From the NCBI GenBank assembly GCA_018668635.1, contig JABJCN010000111.1:1-38423 (forward strand): a DNA stretch of 38,423 nucleotides, given 5' to 3'. The stretch comes from Opitutia bacterium (GTDB lineage: Bacteria; Verrucomicrobiota; Verrucomicrobiia; Opitutales; JABJCN01). A model generated the notes under the pieces. That model was not told the DNA's origin. It made no database searches and saw only the letters and a list, made by a program, of their open reading frames with translations. Shown in pieces: positions 1 to 7,942 of this stretch. The position numbers were made by a program, and so were the translations under genes. Positions within the stretch are counted from its first letter, which is position 1, and each line of letters opens with the position of its first letter.

Positions 1-150
1 TCCTGATCATCCCAGAAACCGGGTGCTGTCATCCGGGACTCCAGTTCCTCTATCTGTGTAAGTTTTTTATCGACGTCAAAGATACCTCCAAAGATACCCT
101 GCCCTCTTGATGATTTCTTCTATCTGGGAACGTGTTTCTGGTGTGATCAT
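1..150 (-). CDS. prfB: Peptide chain release factor 2, 5' part, with programmed +1 frameshift
   Basis: This is the start of release factor 2, which terminates translation at UGA and UAA; the gene runs off the left edge. The zero frame begins at the ATG at 150-148, reads 24 codons ending ...AGYLWRYL, and stops at an in-frame TGA at 78-76. A +1 shift at CTT|TGA gives [16 protein letters not shown], then TAPGFWDDQ, which matches the N-terminal helical domain of RF2 (E. coli ...GYLDYDAKKERLEEVN...). The context GGAGG-TAT-CTT-TGA-C reproduces the conserved bacterial recoding site with the same 3-nt spacing between the SD-like element and the slippery CTT. It lies 39 bp downstream of cysH on the same strand, so co-transcription is possible. 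No SD precedes its own ATG. Identification rests on 49 residues plus the recoding site. Confidence 0.93.
75..89 (-). promoter_or_regulatory. prfB +1 programmed ribosomal frameshift site
   Basis: On the minus strand the site reads GGAGGTATCTTTGAC. It contains an internal SD-like GGAGG (89-85), the slippery CTT codon (81-79) and the UGA stop followed by C (78-75). In known prfB genes low RF2 makes ribosomes pause at UGA-C and slip +1, which autoregulates RF2. The 10-mer GGTATCTTTG occurs twice 12 bp apart (98-89 and 86-77), so the first copy looks like a duplicated decoy reading CTT TGG, without a stop. Confidence 0.93.
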
Positions 151-189
151 AGTTTTAATATTGATATAATAAAATTAGTAGAGCCTCAG

Positions 190-993
190 CTAGATCGCAA
201 AATCATGACCATGGCCTCCTTCATGCAATCCACACTCCCACTTGAAACCACCGTAACGGGTATCCTTCTGGGACATTCCTTCTTCCAGTTTGCGGGTGCT
301 GTGGGTGTCACCAAGTGTTAGATAACCTTTATCGAAAAGCGGATGGTGCGGCAGGTCGTACTTGAGTATATAGGTAATTACCTTGAATGAATCCCAATCC
401 ACAATGGGGTGCAGTTTGTAGGTCTTGTTCTGAAGCTCAAGGAAAGGCCGGTCTTTGCGGGAATCTGATTGTTCGCGACGCAGACCAGTTAACCAACCCG
501 TGGCACCCAATTCCTGAAGTGCACGGCTCATGGGTTCCACCTTGCGTACAAGTCCATATTCCTCGAGTCCCTCAACACCCTTCTCCCAAAGTTTGCCGGA
601 CAGTGCCTCCTGACGCGCCGGGGTAATCGGGGAAGTGTAAATCTTCAAGTTGAGATCCAGTTTCTGCTCGAGTTGCTCGACATACCTGTAGGTTTCCTTG
701 AAGAGGTAGCCGGTATCCACAAAGACCACAGGGATTCCCGGTACAGCCGTGTTGGCCATATGTAGTAATACCGCACTCTGTAGCCCAAAGCTGCTGGACA
801 TCACCAAATGAATGCCGAAAATCTCGTGCGCCCATGCAATCCGTTCCTCGGGACTCAGGGTCTCAAGCTCACGATTGGACGCGACCAGGTCAATATCTTG
901 TGATTGTTTTGCCATCTTTGGCTTGTTTTTTGAAAAATTCCCACCACTAGGGAAATGTAAGTGCGGAAGTTTTATGGGGGTTTCGATTTTCAT
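190..993 (-). CDS. cysH: Phosphoadenylyl-sulfate reductase
   Basis: It reduces PAPS to sulfite with thioredoxin in cytoplasmic sulfate assimilation. The 267-residue protein has the adenine-nucleotide alpha-hydrolase fold: SSSFGLQSAVLLHM (P-loop region), VFVDTGYLFKET, GLRREQSDSR, GDTHSTRKLEEG, and a C-terminal ECGLHEG carrying the single catalytic Cys (about residue 254). The CC...CxxC cluster typical of APS-reducing enzymes is missing (GLVRKVEPM where APS reductases have CC before RKVxPL), so PAPS is the likelier substrate. An alternative start at residue 27 (MAKQSQ..., about 915) would match the usual E. coli length more closely. Other cys genes are not in view. prfB follows 39 bp downstream. 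Confidence 0.9.
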   Translation of the reverse strand: MKIETPIKLPHLHFPSGGNFSKNKPKMAKQSQDIDLVASNRELETLSPEERIAWAHEIFGIHLVMSSSFGLQSAVLLHMANTAVPGIPVVFVDTGYLFKETYRYVEQLEQKLDLNLKIYTSPITPARQEALSGKLWEKGVEGLEEYGLVRKVEPMSRALQELGATGWLTGLRREQSDSRKDRPFLELQNKTYKLHPIVDWDSFKVITYILKYDLPHHPLFDKGYLTLGDTHSTRKLEEGMSQKDTRYGGFKWECGLHEGGHGHDFAI

Positions 994-1053
994 GGCAATT
1001 TTTAAAAAGCAGGTTTTGGTCTCAATTTAAATTTAAACCCTGTCAAACTTCCC

Positions 1054-1677
1054 ATGCGTCATAAACGCCTACAAGCCTGTATAGAAAAACACCCCGAACT
1101 CGAAGCCTGTGTTGCAGATATCGAACTCGCAGGGGATCTACTTAAGCAAACTTTTGAAGAAGGGGGCAAGCTGCTCCTTTGTGGTAATGGAGGAAGTGCA
1201 GCCGATTCCGATCACATTGCCGGGGAACTTCTTAAGGGCTTCGATTCCAAACGCCCCCTAACCCCGGAATGGAGGGAAAAGCTGGGCGACTCATTGGCAG
1301 ATAATCTCCAGACCGGTCTCCCTGTAATTCCCCTGACCGGCTTTAACGCCCTGTCGACGGCATATGCCAACGACTGTGATGGGCAATACACTTTTGCCCA
1401 ACTCGCATTTGCCTTGGGACAAAGTGGCGATGCTCTCATGGGGATAAGTACCTCAGGGAACTCCGCAAACGTACTCCACGCCCTGAAGACCGCCCGTGCA
1501 ATGGAGATGTCCACCATCGGACTAACCGGTGAATCCGGAGGTCAACTGGCCGAACTTGTGGACTGTTGCATCCGTGTTCCATCCAGTGTTGTCTGGGAGA
1601 TTCAGGAACTACATTTGCCTGTCTATCACACGCTTTGCCTTATGCTTGAGGACTATTTCTTTTCTGAAGCTGATTAG
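1054..1677 (+). CDS. gmhA: SIS-domain sugar-phosphate isomerase, GmhA-like
   Basis: It is probably D-sedoheptulose-7-phosphate isomerase, the first step to ADP-heptose for the LPS core. The 207-residue protein is a single SIS domain. GNGGSAADSDHIAGE (residues 45-58) holds the phosphate loop and the family His and Glu (H54, E58). STSGNS (132-137) is the second phosphate-binding loop. QELHLPVYH (184-192) carries the C-terminal active-site His region of GmhA. An insertion of about 30 residues after the first motif is shared by many GmhA-like proteins. No other heptose genes are nearby, so a related isomerase function cannot be excluded. The CCA-adding enzyme gene follows about 70 bp downstream in the same direction. 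Confidence 0.8.
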   Translation: MRHKRLQACIEKHPELEACVADIELAGDLLKQTFEEGGKLLLCGNGGSAADSDHIAGELLKGFDSKRPLTPEWREKLGDSLADNLQTGLPVIPLTGFNALSTAYANDCDGQYTFAQLAFALGQSGDALMGISTSGNSANVLHALKTARAMEMSTIGLTGESGGQLAELVDCCIRVPSSVVWEIQELHLPVYHTLCLMLEDYFFSEAD

Positions 1678-1747
1678 GACCGCAATCTGGGGTGACTTGA
1701 TGAAAGACGGTAATTAATAGGGAGCGGCAGAGCACTATTTTCCAGCC

Positions 1748-3124
1748 ATGCCCATAATTTCCATAGAAGGTCCATCCGCGCCAACCATACGCCGCATAGC
1801 AGAAATAATTACAGGCGAGGGAGGACGGGCCTACCTGGTCGGCGGTTGGGTAAGGGACAGGATCATTAACCCGGAACAAGATCCTGAAGATGCCGATATC
1901 GAAGTTTTTGGCATTGCACCTGAAAAACTTCGTGAAGTGCTGACCAAAAACTTCAAGTGTAATCTCTATGGCAAATCATTCCAGATAATCGGGCTGAGTG
2001 AACACAACATAGATGTAGCCATACCTCGACGTGAGTTAAAGACCGGAAGCGGGCACACTGACTTCGATGTTCAAGGTGATCCGGAAATGAGTTTGTCAGA
2101 AGCTGCTGCCCGACGTGACTTTACAGTCAACTCGATCTACGCCCGAATTCCTGATGGTCTTATCGAAGATCCCTTTGATGGCATGGTTGATCTAAGGTCT
2201 AAAATCCTTCGCCATACGACAAATCGCTTCACAGAAGATCCGCTCCGCGTCCTTCGTGCCATGCAATTCTCGGCCCGCTTGGGTTTTCGTGTCCACGAGG
2301 ACACAGTGGCACTCAGTCGCACACTAACCCAAAAAGACATTAGCAGGGAGCGTCTATTTGATGAATGGAAAAAACTGATCCTGAAGGGAAATGATTTTCA
2401 ACTGGGACTCGGTTTCCTAAAGGATTGTGAATGGCTGCGCTTTTATCCCGAACTGCAAGAATTGGATCACTGTGACCAGGACCCGGAATGGCATCCCGAG
2501 GGGAATGTCTGGACCCACACCCTGCACTGCTTAAATGCGTTTGCCAAGATTCGCACCGGTGATGAATGGGAGAATCTTGTTATTGGCTTTGCCGTTCTCT
2601 GCCATGACATGGGAAAGCCCAAGACAACCATTGTGGAAAATAAACGCATCCGCTCCCCGGGCCATGCAAGAAAAGGTGTGGAAATCGCCCGTAGTTTCCT
2701 TCATAGGCTGACCAACCACAAGAATTTGATCGCAGAAGTCCTGCCACTTGTAAAGGATCACATGACCCCATTAGAATTTCATCAAAATAAAGCCGGTGAC
2801 TCAGCTATCCGGCGATTGGCCGGGCGAGTCAAGAGGATCGACAGATTGGTCAAGGTCGCAACGGCTGACAAGGGAGGGCGACCTCCACTTCCATGGAAGT
2901 TTCCGCTGCCGGAAGGTGAATGGTTACTTGCCCGGGCGGAAGAGCTCGCGGTAAAGGACAGTACCCCCAAGGCAATCCTGATGGGGAAACACCTGCTGGA
3001 AATTGGCCATCACCCCGGGCCTCAATTGGGAGAAATACTTAAAGCGGCCTATGAAGCGCAACTGGATGGGGGATTTAATGATGTTGAAGGTGGGTTGGAG
3101 TGGATTCGTGCACAAGACTCCTAA
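1748..3124 (+). CDS. cca: CCA-adding tRNA nucleotidyltransferase with HD domain
   Basis: It adds or repairs the 3'-CCA of tRNAs and belongs to the class II poly(A) polymerase/CCA family. In the 458 residues, VGGWVRD (31-37) and the metal-binding DAD (48-50) mark the nucleotidyltransferase head. RRDFTVNSIY, the IEDPFDGMVDL region and ...EDPLRVLRAMQFSARLGF are the neck/RNA-binding motifs. A C-terminal HD phosphohydrolase domain is marked by CHDMGK (about residue 285) and later conserved His residues. The HD domain is known in enzymes with extra phosphatase/phosphodiesterase activity. The encoded tRNA-Arg in this window already carries CCA, so the enzyme may mainly repair ends or serve other tRNAs. 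Poly(A) polymerase is the alternative but less likely given the HD domain. Confidence 0.88.
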   Translation: MPIISIEGPSAPTIRRIAEIITGEGGRAYLVGGWVRDRIINPEQDPEDADIEVFGIAPEKLREVLTKNFKCNLYGKSFQIIGLSEHNIDVAIPRRELKTGSGHTDFDVQGDPEMSLSEAAARRDFTVNSIYARIPDGLIEDPFDGMVDLRSKILRHTTNRFTEDPLRVLRAMQFSARLGFRVHEDTVALSRTLTQKDISRERLFDEWKKLILKGNDFQLGLGFLKDCEWLRFYPELQELDHCDQDPEWHPEGNVWTHTLHCLNAFAKIRTGDEWENLVIGFAVLCHDMGKPKTTIVENKRIRSPGHARKGVEIARSFLHRLTNHKNLIAEVLPLVKDHMTPLEFHQNKAGDSAIRRLAGRVKRIDRLVKVATADKGGRPPLPWKFPLPEGEWLLARAEELAVKDSTPKAILMGKHLLEIGHHPGPQLGEILKAAYEAQLDGGFNDVEGGLEWIRAQDS

Positions 3125-3151
3125 AAATGGCATAGCTAGCTAACAACCGAA

Positions 3152-4333
3152 CTATAAATCCATTAACTCAGCCCCGATCCGATCGACAACGAGTCTCCCA
3201 CTCACTGTCAGGCGGAAAATCCTCCCGGAAGCCTCGGTCAGACCCTCTTTCACGAGAGAATTAAGAAAAGCCTCCACCCCGGAATCTTTAAGTCCGGGGA
3301 ACCGTTCATAAACGGCATCCAAGTCAATACCCTCGTTCATCCTCAGGCCAAAAATAATACTATCCAAGGCGAGTTCATCAGGAGTCAACTCGGACTCATC
3401 CATAAAGACGGGATTACCACTCTCAACCCCACTCATCCAAGTCTTCAAGTTTGCATCATTGGTAAAACGTCGACCTGCAAACTGGGAAGATGCCGAAGGA
3501 CCAAACCCGATCCATTCATGCATTTTCCATGTGTTTAAATTATGCTGGCATGCCTTTCCGGGACGCGTGAAGTTGGAGACTTCATATTGTTGCAATCCCA
3601 TTGCATCGAGTCGTTCCCACGTACGCTCGTAAAAATCAGCTTCACGCTCCACGTCCTGAATAATCTGCCCCTTCGACAATTTCACGTAAAGAGCGGTATC
3701 CTCCTCAAAGGTTAGGCAGTAGGTGGAAACATGATCCGGGGACAACTCACGCAATTTTTCCAAATCACGAATCCATAGATCCATCGTCTGGTTTGGAAGA
3801 GCGAACATCAGATCAATATTCACATTGTCAAACCCAGCCTCACGAATCCGGTCGTAGGCATCCAACGCTTGAGAGGAAGACTGCCGTCGACCGATCGCAT
3901 CCAGCATCTCATCCTGAAAGCTTTGAACGCCCAGTGATATACGGTTGACCCCAAGCTCACGCAGGACCTTCAGTTTGTCAGGCTTAACGGTTGATGGCGC
4001 CATCTCCACGGTCCATTCTTCTGCAGGAACGCCCAACGCCTCAAGCTGGTATCTACCCAATTTCTCCAAATCCCCGGCAGGCAACAGACCGGGAGTTCCA
4101 CCGCCCCAGAATACCGTATTTACATTACCCGGGGAAACAAATTGATTCATCTCCTGTCCGATTGTCTCTAAAAAATTCAACAAATCACGCCGAAGTGGAG
4201 TCTCCTGATAAAATGCACAAAAATCACAGGTCGAAGCACAAAAAGGAACGTGTACATAGACTCCCAACGAAATTTCTTTTTTCGCTTTGGCTTGCAGGTC
4301 CTCCAAGAAAACATTTTTAATACTTAAATCCAT
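3152..4333 (-). CDS. hemW: Radical SAM heme chaperone HemW (coproporphyrinogen oxidase-like)
   Basis: It is a cytoplasmic radical SAM protein of the HemN/HemW family. The 393 residues include VHVPFCASTCDFCAF, a CX3CX2C cluster-binding motif whose third Cys is followed by AF as in this family. FWGGGTPGLL, SLGVQSF and a HemN C-terminal domain (MNEGIDLDAVYERFP) follow. HemW proteins transfer heme rather than oxidise coproporphyrinogen; the short N-terminus before the cluster and the CDFCAF sequence favour HemW over HemN. The ATG overlaps the ATG of the divergent lipoprotein gene at a single CATG (4331-4334). If that start is wrong, a later non-ATG start close to the cluster (E. coli HemW has a much shorter leader) is possible. 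Confidence 0.85.
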   Translation of the reverse strand: MDLSIKNVFLEDLQAKAKKEISLGVYVHVPFCASTCDFCAFYQETPLRRDLLNFLETIGQEMNQFVSPGNVNTVFWGGGTPGLLPAGDLEKLGRYQLEALGVPAEEWTVEMAPSTVKPDKLKVLRELGVNRISLGVQSFQDEMLDAIGRRQSSSQALDAYDRIREAGFDNVNIDLMFALPNQTMDLWIRDLEKLRELSPDHVSTYCLTFEEDTALYVKLSKGQIIQDVEREADFYERTWERLDAMGLQQYEVSNFTRPGKACQHNLNTWKMHEWIGFGPSASSQFAGRRFTNDANLKTWMSGVESGNPVFMDESELTPDELALDSIIFGLRMNEGIDLDAVYERFPGLKDSGVEAFLNSLVKEGLTEASGRIFRLTVSGRLVVDRIGAELMDL

Positions 4334-5234
4334 GAAGCAGATAAAACTTAATTCGTCCTTTTTTCTTTATGCAACGGGTTTATTATTCCTAGTCGGTTGC
4401 GGTGATTTAACACTCACCAACCTGACTCCAAAAAAAATCCCGAAGAATCCATCCAGAATCTATACCCTGAGCCTTGATGCACAGGTTAATAATGGATCAG
4501 TCGACCGCAAGACCATGGAGGCGGCAATCATTATTGACGGAGACTCCTACCCCATGGAGAAAAGCCAAGCCGGAAAGGATATCTGGGAATTTGACTACAG
4601 GCTACCGGGAGACCGTCGCGGAGCCAAGTATTTCTACAAGGTCTCCTATGATGTGGGCAACCTGAACGGTAAAACAAAAAAAGAGGTAAAGAGCGCAATC
4701 CAGCAATTCATGCTGTCAAATCGCTACGTCATAACCCTTCAGAGCGAACGCGGTCCAGTAGGAGCTACCATACCAGTCCTCGGTCGTGGCTTCACCGAAT
4801 TTGATAAGGTTCTATTGGGTGAAGAGGAGGCTGTCACCAATTTTGTATCCGACAGCCAGTTAGCCTTTATCGTGCCAACTCTCAAAGCTGGGGACACTTA
4901 CCCTGTTTCAATTGAAGGAGCCGAGGGAAAGGAACCTGTCGGTAACTTCCGGATCGATCCCTCCACAATAAAAGTTCATCCGAGGAAACTTAGCCTCCAA
5001 AGTGGACAGACCGAGTTGATGATCTTCCAGATTGAGTTTGAGGCCCCTCCCAATGGTTTATTTATAGACGTAAAGACAGATGTGCCTGCAAGTATCAAGA
5101 TGCCGGAAGTAATCGTCCCCGGCGGAGCACGCACGGTGAGTGTTAATGTTCAGGGAGGTGAACCCGGTACAGGTAGTATAAAAATCATCATGCCTGGTTT
5201 TGAAGAAATCACGATACCGGTTGAAGTTCTCTAA
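4332..5234 (+). CDS. Lipoprotein with TIG/IPT-type Ig-like domain
   Basis: Function unknown. The start at 4332 is chosen because MKQIKLNSS, a hydrophobic stretch and LVGC (residues 20-23) form a good lipoprotein signal peptide with Cys23 as the lipidated residue; the open frame extends further upstream but only into hemW. The mature part of about 277 residues has an N-terminal beta-rich domain, then a TIG/IPT-like unit (GPVGATIPVLGRGF...KVLLGEEEAVTNFVSD...) and a second Ig-like beta sandwich at the C-terminus (VPGGARTVSVNVQGGEPG). TIG domains occur in cell-surface and extracellular binding proteins. It is divergent from hemW and convergent with the endonuclease-like gene. No catalytic motif is seen. 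Confidence 0.75.
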   Translation: MKQIKLNSSFFLYATGLLFLVGCGDLTLTNLTPKKIPKNPSRIYTLSLDAQVNNGSVDRKTMEAAIIIDGDSYPMEKSQAGKDIWEFDYRLPGDRRGAKYFYKVSYDVGNLNGKTKKEVKSAIQQFMLSNRYVITLQSERGPVGATIPVLGRGFTEFDKVLLGEEEAVTNFVSDSQLAFIVPTLKAGDTYPVSIEGAEGKEPVGNFRIDPSTIKVHPRKLSLQSGQTELMIFQIEFEAPPNGLFIDVKTDVPASIKMPEVIVPGGARTVSVNVQGGEPGTGSIKIIMPGFEEITIPVEVL

Positions 5235-5293
5235 TGCCCAAGAGAAAAAGCCGGATGCCAACCTGCCATATCTAACCTAAATGTGGCGACTCC

Positions 5294-6208
5294 CTAAAAA
5301 GGGAGATCCAGCCAGACCAGACGATGATCGCTGGCAGTAAGAGTATTTTTTGAATCCTCAATATGACCTGTAGGCCACTTGCCGCCAGGGTATTTTTCAA
5401 GCATGCCGTAGGATGCAAAAATATAGTCTACTTGAGCATAAGTCCCGCCCTTACGCCAGTAATGAGTCCAGATTCGACTACGGGAGTCCTTACAATAAAC
5501 GTAACGGGTAAGTCGGTTTTTTCCGCTGTTTAGAATTCGTGCAATTGGCTTGGAATTGGGTGTATCATTGAAGTCTCCCACAAGCAGATAGGGGTACTTC
5601 CCTTCCGGTGGATGCTTCTTTTTTAAAAAATTGCGAACAGCGGTTGCCTCAGACTCCCGCTTTTTTGCGGCCTCAGGATCGTCATCACGTTCAGTCCATT
5701 TGCTTTTGAGGTGGACAGTGTATAAACTCCAGTCGATATCACCAGTTTTGAACTGGGCTTCAAGAAGGCCACGACGAACCACCTCGGGTTTTCCGAAATA
5801 ATTATAGCCCAAATCCTTGTATTGAAGGACTTTCTCAAATGGAATCTTAGAAATAAAAGCAAGATGCCGATCAGGGTCTGCACCATCCATTAGTACATGG
5901 TGAGGGTAATCAATTCCATTGATCCGCTTAAGGTCCCTTAACAATTCCTGCAAATAAGGTGCCACACCCATCTCCTGAATGGCAAGAATGTCCGGTTTCT
6001 CCCGCGCAATAATCTCGCGTAAGGCCGTTTTCTCGTTTTCAGGTTTTGGATAATTCTTTCGCCAAGTGCCATCCGCCAGACGATCGGTCATCAAATAATT
6101 ACGAACATTGTAGGTGCCCACCCGTAATTCAGCAAAAAGACTGACCGAAATCAGGCTAAAAAGAAATATTCGCGTAATAGCGCCAACCAGAATCCGCCTA
6201 TTAATCAT
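5294..6208 (-). CDS. Secreted endonuclease/exonuclease/phosphatase-family protein
   Basis: It is a probable exported metal-dependent phosphoesterase (DNase I-like fold). The 304 residues begin with RRILVGAITRIFLFSLISVS, a signal peptide ending about SLFA. The family signatures appear in order: LRVGTYNVRNYL, DILAIQEMG (metal-binding Glu), TVHLKSKW, LLVGDFNDTP (Asp/Asn pair) and TASDHRLVWLDL (catalytic His). The substrate cannot be read from sequence; DNA, phospholipid or nucleotides are possible. Its ATG directly follows the TAG of the upstream M48 protease gene (TAG at 6211-6209, ATG at 6208-6206), so the two are probably translationally coupled. Confidence 0.8.
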   Translation of the reverse strand: MINRRILVGAITRIFLFSLISVSLFAELRVGTYNVRNYLMTDRLADGTWRKNYPKPENEKTALREIIAREKPDILAIQEMGVAPYLQELLRDLKRINGIDYPHHVLMDGADPDRHLAFISKIPFEKVLQYKDLGYNYFGKPEVVRRGLLEAQFKTGDIDWSLYTVHLKSKWTERDDDPEAAKKRESEATAVRNFLKKKHPPEGKYPYLLVGDFNDTPNSKPIARILNSGKNRLTRYVYCKDSRSRIWTHYWRKGGTYAQVDYIFASYGMLEKYPGGKWPTGHIEDSKNTLTASDHRLVWLDLPF

Positions 6209-7471
6209 CTAATTGTCCTCTTTGGGAATAAGGGCAGCCTCCCGTTCCAGCAGGGTTGGATGCGAATAATGAAAGAAACTGTAAGCCGGATGGGGCACGA
6301 GATTACTAAGGTTCTTGGCATGAAGACCGCGCAAGGCATTAACCAGAGCCTGGGCATCGCCATCCATGACTTCACGAGCAAAATCATCGGCTTCATACTC
6401 ATTCTTGCGAGACCAAAAGTTGAAAATGGGTCCCAACCAAAATGTAAAAACACCCATACAGAGGGAAAAGATGAGAAGAGCAGGCAAGAACTCCGGTCGC
6501 CCTTCAACCCCGCCAAATCCGAATTGGTCGCGCAACCAATCCTGCTTCGTCAACCAGTTGATAAGCCAGAATCCACCAAGGGACATCACAGCAGAAACGA
6601 TTAGCATCTGCGGTACGTGTCCCTTCTTGTAATGGCCGATCTCATGAGCAAGAACAGCCATCAGCTCACGTGGGGTAAGGTGATCGATAAGAGTATCATA
6701 CAATACGATACGGCGAAACTTTCCAAAACCCGTGAAATAGGCGTTGGAGTGGGCGCTTCTCTTACTACCATCAATGACTTGGATGGTCTGAGCCTCGAAG
6801 CCCGCCCTATCAGCTAAATTCATGAGACTCTTTCGCAGGTCGCCATCCTCCAGAGGTGTTAACTTATTGAACAGAGGCAGTATGCACATGGGGTAGAGAA
6901 CGGTCATAACCAGTTGAAAACCAAAAAATAATCCCCAACCCCAAATCCACCAGTTTTCCCTAAAGTTCTCAAAAACCCAGAACAATGAAACCAAAAGGGG
7001 CCAAGAGAGGATAACAGCAACAAAAAGGCCTTTGATCTTGTCCACTACCCAAAGCTGTTTCGTGCTCTTGTTGAAGCCGAACCTTTCCTCAATCCGAAAC
7101 TGCATCCACCATTCCAATGGCAAACTCGGTAGGCTGAGCACCAGTATCAACAGGATCATCAAAAGAGCGCTCCACCCCAGACCGGAAGGAAGGATTTCTG
7201 CAAGAATGCCATAGGTCCAAGGCAGGACGCCAAGGATCAAAACAGCAAGGAGTATTGCATCAAAAACCTCGCTAAGAATCCCAAAGCGCTGCTTCGCAGA
7301 TGTGTAGTCGAGTGTCTTGTCGTAATCCTCCTGATTAATTACGTTAAGAAATGCAACTGGTACAGCACCTCTTTTGCGCCGCCCCTCCTGCAGATTTAAA
7401 AAGCTGAGGAAAATCTCCACTGCAGTCTTTGCAGCAAGCAGTCCCAGTATAATCATCGGTCCTTGTTCCAT
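6209..7471 (-). CDS. M48-family (Ste24-type) membrane zinc metallopeptidase
   Basis: It is an integral inner-membrane zinc protease of the CAAX prenyl protease 1/Ste24 type. The 420 residues have several transmembrane segments at about 64-118, 148-200 and 285-350. The catalytic motif HEIGH lies at 276-280, and a downstream NEYEAD (357-362) supplies the third zinc ligand Glu. The N-terminal peptidase_M48_N-like region and the length are typical of bacterial Ste24 homologues, which lack prenylated substrates and are thought to act in membrane protein quality control. It shares a divergent intergenic region (7472-7606) with xseB and is the first gene of a two-gene unit with the secreted phosphoesterase. 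Confidence 0.88.
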   Translation of the reverse strand: MEQGPMIILGLLAAKTAVEIFLSFLNLQEGRRKRGAVPVAFLNVINQEDYDKTLDYTSAKQRFGILSEVFDAILLAVLILGVLPWTYGILAEILPSGLGWSALLMILLILVLSLPSLPLEWWMQFRIEERFGFNKSTKQLWVVDKIKGLFVAVILSWPLLVSLFWVFENFRENWWIWGWGLFFGFQLVMTVLYPMCILPLFNKLTPLEDGDLRKSLMNLADRAGFEAQTIQVIDGSKRSAHSNAYFTGFGKFRRIVLYDTLIDHLTPRELMAVLAHEIGHYKKGHVPQMLIVSAVMSLGGFWLINWLTKQDWLRDQFGFGGVEGRPEFLPALLIFSLCMGVFTFWLGPIFNFWSRKNEYEADDFAREVMDGDAQALVNALRGLHAKNLSNLVPHPAYSFFHYSHPTLLEREAALIPKEDN

Positions 7472-7606
7472 TATATTCTCAAATTACTGGTTAATTAATA
7501 TAGTCTTTTACCTAGACATTTAAAAAAAAAAGAGAAACCTAAAAGCCCTGTGATGTGTATTCTCCAACAAAAGAGAGTTTACCGCTCTTGAGAATAGAAT
7601 AAAGAG

Positions 7607-7846
7607 ATGGAAAAAGATTCCGGCAACCCAACCTTTGAAAACGCGATCGAACGCTTGGAGGAAATCGTTACCCTAATGGAGGAAGGGAATACTCCACTAG
7701 CGGAACTGGTCGACCAATTCGAGGAAGGAACAAAGTTAGCCAAAACCTGTAACGAACGCCTTCAGGAAGCTGAATCCCGCATCGCTCTTGTACGCAAGAA
7801 TCAAGAGAACTTGTCCATAGAAGACTTCTCGACCGAGGAAGATTGA
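7607..7846 (+). CDS. xseB: Exodeoxyribonuclease VII small subunit
   Basis: This is the small subunit that binds XseA in the single-strand exonuclease VII complex. The 79 residues match the family length and pattern: FENAIERLEEIVTLMEEGNTPLAE, LVDQFEEGTKLAKTCNERLQ and EAESRIALV, forming two long amphipathic helices. It lies 96 bp upstream of dxs in the same direction, an arrangement seen in many bacteria (in E. coli xseB-ispA-dxs, here without ispA). xseA is not in the window. Confidence 0.92.
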   Translation: MEKDSGNPTFENAIERLEEIVTLMEEGNTPLAELVDQFEEGTKLAKTCNERLQEAESRIALVRKNQENLSIEDFSTEED

Positions 7847-7942
7847 GTCTGCTGCAATACTCGAATCTTAAATCCAGTAAAAGAGGCCATCCTGAATTGC
7901 GTAGGACGGTTAAGCCAAAAAAGCACCAACAGACCAAATAAC

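Noticed and set aside
5290-5305. Hairpin CTCCCT-AAAA-AGGGAG at the end of the secreted phosphoesterase gene as a terminator
   Set aside because: The stem is only 6 bp, covers the stop codon and is not followed by a T-run on either strand.
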